A DNA stretch of 20,250 nt, taken from Welwitschia mirabilis. Its lineage: Eukaryota; Gnetophyta; Gnetopsida; Welwitschiales. The notes under the pieces were generated by a model that worked only from the letters and a program-made list of their open reading frames with translations, ran no database searches and was not told the origin of the DNA. Each line of letters opens with the position of its first letter. Positions within the stretch are counted from its first letter, which is position 1. A program made the translations under genes and the position numbers. The DNA lies in assembly GCA_051453625.1 (NCBI GenBank), contig JBOZIK010000001.1, positions 92,733,101 through 92,753,350 on the forward strand, read 5' to 3'. Of the stretch, positions 19,575 through 20,250 are shown in pieces.

Positions 19575-20250
19575 TGTGACACCCTCTTTTATCTAACCCT
19601 AATAAAACACTTTTTTTTTCTCCTTTCTTCTTAATATTTTTACCTCATAGACATAGTATAACCTAATACCAAATTCTGTTTACTCCTTAATTAGAATTTA
19701 TATATTTTAAAAAAGAAAAATCATATTAATATCATATATTTACTTATAATTAATTTCCAAGTTATTTTGGTTTAGAAAAAATAGTAATGTCATCAGTTTA
19801 TGTCGTCCATTTCTTCCTAGTTTTTCATCATATAAAAGATATCTTATGAATAGTTTAGAAGATTTAAACTCATTATTAACATACATAAATAAACTTTAAG
19901 GATAATACCTAACCAATATAACAAGAGGTTGTAACTCTAATTAATGGCATTTCAACTCGATATCCGGCCATCCTTTGGACATGAGTTGGTTCTACTTTAG
20001 GATTTAAACTATATAAACATGACTGGGCTCAACTCTATAGGTTTTCATTTCATCTCAATATACCTCCAATATAGGTAACAGGTAGTACGTAAGGTGAATG
20101 CATGCTTACAAATGACCCTCGTTTCTTTGAAGCATCTCCAGATGTTGTAACATAATTCATCAATACTAAATGCTTAAGATATTAAGTTAGAGTAAGTTCA
20201 TACATGGGTAGAATAGGAGAGTAATGATGAAATCCACTTCTAGAATAGTA
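19575..20250 (-). repeat. 5' LTR, 3' part only (continues beyond the window)
   Basis: Homologous to 12375 onwards. Shared blocks include AATTAATTT, GTTATTTTGGTTTA, TTTCTTCCTAGTTTTTCATCAT, AAAAGATATCTTATG, ACAAGAGGTTGTAACT, CGGCCATCC and GAAGCATCTCCAGATG. Small indels, including an insertion near 20045-20065, separate them. Only the last 676 bases of this LTR (minus direction) are in the window. Confidence 0.85.

Larger units (their letters stand above)
12375..20250 (-). mobile_element. Ty3/gypsy-type LTR retrotransposon with long LTRs and collapsed interior
   Basis: Read on the minus strand: a 5' LTR ending at 19575 (partial in the window), primer-binding site at 19571-19560, leader, a gag-protease pseudogene, polypurine tract at 17650-17638 and a 3' LTR from 17637 to 12375. 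The plus-strand sequence from 12375 (TGTGATACCC) and that from 19575 (TGTGACACCC) are homologous over all of the roughly 675 bases available, at about four in five positions by eye, so the insertion is old. Both LTR termini read TG...CA. RT, RNase H and integrase are absent; only about 1.9 kb lies between the LTRs. This fits a deletion derivative or a LARD-like non-autonomous element. The Gag type suggests Ty3/gypsy; the exact clade cannot be fixed without RT or a chromodomain. Confidence 0.8.

Noticed and set aside
1-20250. CRISPR arrays, operons, rRNA or tRNA genes.
   Set aside because: No regularly spaced identical repeats, ribosome binding sites or RNA-gene signatures were seen, and all recognisable content is eukaryotic plant retroelement.

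Overview
The window looks like a transposon graveyard from a seed plant nuclear genome. It is strongly AT-rich and holds no intact protein-coding gene. It carries non-LTR (LINE) and Ty3/gypsy LTR retrotransposon remains of plant type. There are two runs of exactly 100 N (442-541 and 15057-15156), which are scaffold gap placeholders. The species cannot be named from the sequence.

Layout. 1-1400: an LTR-like sequence starting TGTTTACATG, present as two identical 76-bp pieces either side of the first gap. The right-hand piece runs into a U3-like region with a degenerate tandem repeat and a TATA box. 1855-2590 (minus strand): LINE A, a 5' fragment covering the leader and the first part of ORF1. 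3417-8290 (plus strand): LINE B, a nearly full-length but decayed L1-type element. It has ORF1 with a nucleic-acid-binding domain and a CCHC zinc knuckle, then ORF2 with endonuclease, reverse transcriptase (YADD kept), an RVT zinc-binding region and an unusually open C-terminal extension. LINE A and LINE B ORF1 are related copies in opposite orientation. 8490-9401: a short GC-richer island with a CpG-containing small ORF, an unrecognised 80-codon ORF and a clear relic of a DnaJ J-domain (HPD changed to HPN). 10381-11945 (plus strand): LINE C, a different and heavily eroded LINE with the RT domain only (YAND for YADD). 12375-20250 and beyond (minus strand): an old Ty3/gypsy-type element. Its 3' LTR is 12375-17637, about 5.3 kb plus a gap, and its 5' LTR begins at 19575 and runs off the window. 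The tRNA-iMet primer-binding site is at 19560-19571 and the polypurine tract at 17638-17650. The internal region is only about 1.9 kb, where a Gag pseudogene is joined directly to the C-terminal end of a protease. RT, RNase H and integrase are absent.

How the parts relate. The LTR element resembles a large retrotransposon derivative (LARD-like): long LTRs with the signals for priming and transcription but no enzymes, so any past movement after the loss would have needed enzymes from another element. Its 3' LTR is complicated by an internal duplication (14083-14945 and 15776-16690) that brackets a microsatellite, the second gap and about 0.6 kb of foreign, GC-richer sequence. Many premature stops in LINE B replace Trp or Gln codons through C-to-T type changes, as expected for long-methylated plant repeats. 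All calls rest on reading translations and repeats by eye; no database search was made.
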